In this document: positions 63,329-64,000 of the stretch, in pieces
Layout of the letters: every line of letters starts with the position of its first letter
Numbering within the stretch: position 1 is the first letter of the stretch
From: Oligoflexia bacterium
GTDB lineage: Bacteria > Bdellovibrionota > Bacteriovoracia > Bacteriovoracales > Bacteriovoracaceae
Length of the DNA stretch: 64,000 nucleotides
Assembly (NCBI GenBank): GCA_015231955.1
Contig: JADGAN010000002.1
Location: 247,178 to 311,177 of the forward strand
Direction: 5' to 3'
Position numbers and translations under genes: made by a program
The notes under the pieces: generated by a model
Told to the model about the DNA's origin: nothing
The model's database searches: none
What the model saw: the letters and a program-made list of their open reading frames with translations, nothing else

Positions 63329-63421
63329 ATGATTATTTATTGTATTAGCGTTCATGAAAAGAAAGAGCACATAAAAAGCCAACTCTCTTTTCTGCTTCCC
63401 TGCACCTCAAGGTTAATATGA
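63329..63421 (+). CDS. Candidate 30-aa microprotein or 5' remnant
   Basis: ATG at 63329 has a GAGGA about five bases upstream and opens MIIYCISVHEKKEHIKSQLS, ending CTSRLI before TGA. A short helix-forming peptide with two Cys. It may be a small gene or the broken start of a longer one next to the remnant downstream. Weak evidence. Confidence 0.25.
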   Translation: MIIYCISVHEKKEHIKSQLSFLLPCTSRLI

Positions 63422-63499
63422 AAAACCTATTCTTAGTTTATAGAAATTTTGTAACTTATATGGACTCGCCGTAAATGCAAGAAAAAATTCTAATTTAAT

Positions 63500-63730
63500 A
63501 GCAAAATAAAAATAATCGCTGCCATATATCCGGCCTATCTTTATTGGGATTCAGTTCCCTGTGGCCCTGATGGAATTCGCACCCCTTCTCCTAATCAGCT
63601 CGTCGACATCTATGTGTCTAGTTACGTTCCAGGTTTTGAAGGAGATGATTTTATCTTTTTTGCCATCAAATTGCTTCTTGCCCTCGCATTTATCTGGTTA
63701 GTCGTTAATCGTTCAACAATATTTTCCTAA
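63500..63730 (+). pseudogene. Start-less 3' fragment of a small membrane protein
   Basis: An open frame follows a stop at 63490-63492 and reads on with no ATG, GTG or TTG near its beginning: IIAAIYPAYLYWDSVPCGPD, then GIRTPSPNQLVDIYVSSYVP, a soluble bend and a membrane helix (FFAIKLLLALAFIWLVV) before TAA at 63728-63730. The sequence is protein-like (hydrophobic helix, balanced loop), so this is probably a small gene that lost its 5' end, or one with a non-standard start. The IS element 3' of it is a plausible cause of disturbance. Confidence 0.45.
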
Positions 63731-63852
63731 AAGCATTGTCCTCCCCGAAGGGAAGAGGCCCGCTACTATTTTTTGAGCGTATAGCAAAACTATCTTCGGG
63801 CCGTGAGCAACGGTCTTTCGAACGTACATAATCCACCTCATGATTTATACTT
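63731..63852. mobile_element. 3' flank of an IS110-family element (possible non-coding RNA region)
   Basis: This 122-bp stretch follows the transposase stop on the minus strand. It contains short self-complementary segments (e.g. CCCGAAGGG near 63744) and GC-richer patches than its surroundings. In the IS1111 group of IS110-family elements the guide (bridge/seek) RNA is encoded in this 3' position; in the IS110 group it lies on the 5' side. The element's outer boundary cannot be fixed from here. Confidence 0.4.
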
Positions 63853-64000
63853 CTAAGCTGCTTTATACTCACAACCCTTATTTAATAGTGCCCATATGAT
63901 TCTTGCATTCTTGTTTGCCAATGCCACACACGCCTTGTTGTGTCCCCTGCGCTCAAGTATTGCTTTTATCCAATCGTATCGTGTGCCTGTTTTATTTCCA
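63853..64000 (-). CDS. IS110-family transposase, C-terminal end (runs off window)
   Basis: Reading the minus strand from the window edge gives 48 residues and a TAG at 63853-63855. They include RYDWIKAILERRGHNKACVA and LANKNARIIWALLNKGCEY, the typical helical C-terminus of IS110-family (DEDD-type) transposases ('RRG.NKA.VALANK.ARI.WALL...E.Y'). These transposases use a RuvC-like domain plus a Ser-containing C-terminal domain and an element-encoded RNA guide. The rest lies beyond the window. Confirms recent mobile DNA at this edge. Confidence 0.88.
   Translation of the reverse strand, partial: GNKTGTRYDWIKAILERRGHNKACVALANKNARIIWALLNKGCEYKAA

Larger units (their letters stand above)
63144..63499. 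other. Repeat-bearing gap between rpiB and a gene remnant
   Basis: Holds a copy of the dispersed GTGCCA motif (63214-63235), a 9-bp tandem array (63237-63272) and a 30-codon frame (63329-63421). Otherwise AT-rich with no further signal. Confidence 0.6.

Noticed and set aside
63140..63382. 80-codon minus-strand frame over the repeats near 63.2 kb
   Set aside because: Its middle is a translation of the 9-bp tandem array (repeating CRT/R pattern), and it crosses the dispersed motif; not protein-like.

Overview
The window comes from a Gram-negative bacterium with a compact, moderately AT-rich genome (roughly 40% GC by eye). It has abundant signal peptides and lipoproteins, a TonB-dependent receptor with its own TonB, a FliN flagellar switch protein, an E. 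coli-type SpeD, an isolated rpsD, a glyQS-type glycyl-tRNA synthetase, a class II ribonucleotide reductase and a TIGR02147-like HTH protein. Together these fit a predatory-type 'deltaproteobacterium' (Bdellovibrionota/Bacteriovoracales-like). The placement is inference from gene content and protein style, not from a marker-gene search.

Layout. 1-11.2 kb (all minus): metK start, a 671-aa secreted protein, mpl murein-peptide ligase, a beta-lactamase-fold hydrolase, ppdK, glyQS, and a translationally coupled pair of U32-family proteins. 11.3-19 kb: an anchored SGNH/TPR protein that lacks a normal start codon, a cNMP-binding protein, speA and speD converging with a 3-bp gap (polyamine synthesis), a DUF945-like membrane protein, a small secreted protein and an HTH protein. 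19-28.3 kb: nfo/coaD (overlapping, convergent), a lipoprotein, a SpoIID-amidase pair, a Fe-S uracil-DNA-glycosylase-like protein, a zinc-ribbon microprotein, uvrC, fliN, an FHA protein and rpsD. 28.4-40.9 kb: two secreted proteins, nrdJ, a 2029-aa Cys-rich lipoprotein with an internal domain duplication, and a small anchored Cys-rich protein. 41-50.5 kb: groEL/groES, polA, tonB and a TonB-dependent receptor, an RDD protein, trxA and gmhA. 50.6-64 kb is more accessory: a PAP2 phosphatase, a large perfect inverted repeat, a secreted HAD phosphatase, a secreted protein-arginine-deiminase-like enzyme, a Nudix hydrolase, a three-gene operon of unknown secreted proteins sharing one repeated motif, a CPBP protease, a SRPBCC-like secreted protein, a soluble histidine kinase, a secreted subtilase, class I aldolase with rpiB, remnants, and the 3' end of an IS110-family transposase.

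Coherent modules: DNA repair (nfo, uvrC, polA, UDG-like) scattered among housekeeping genes; polyamine synthesis (speA/speD, supplied with SAM by metK); cell-wall recycling or remodelling (mpl, serine hydrolase, SpoIID, amidase); proteostasis (groES/EL); iron or heme uptake (TBDR/TonB). Gene ends are packed tightly: five convergent pairs overlap or sit within 3 bp.

The best leads for something undescribed are: (1) the secreted arginine-deiminase-like protein with a complete catalytic set; (2) the three-gene operon at 54.6-56.8 kb, built from at least six copies of a 'helix then W/Y-headed beta strand' unit, with a 42-bp imperfect hairpin and 21/22-bp tandem repeats upstream; (3) a dispersed intergenic motif of the form GTGCCA-n(4-5)-CTTTT-n-GACnC found three times, once as a perfect 22-bp inverted repeat; (4) a gene whose only well-placed start codon is AUC. 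No CRISPR array, tRNA, rRNA, prophage or recognisable defence island was seen.
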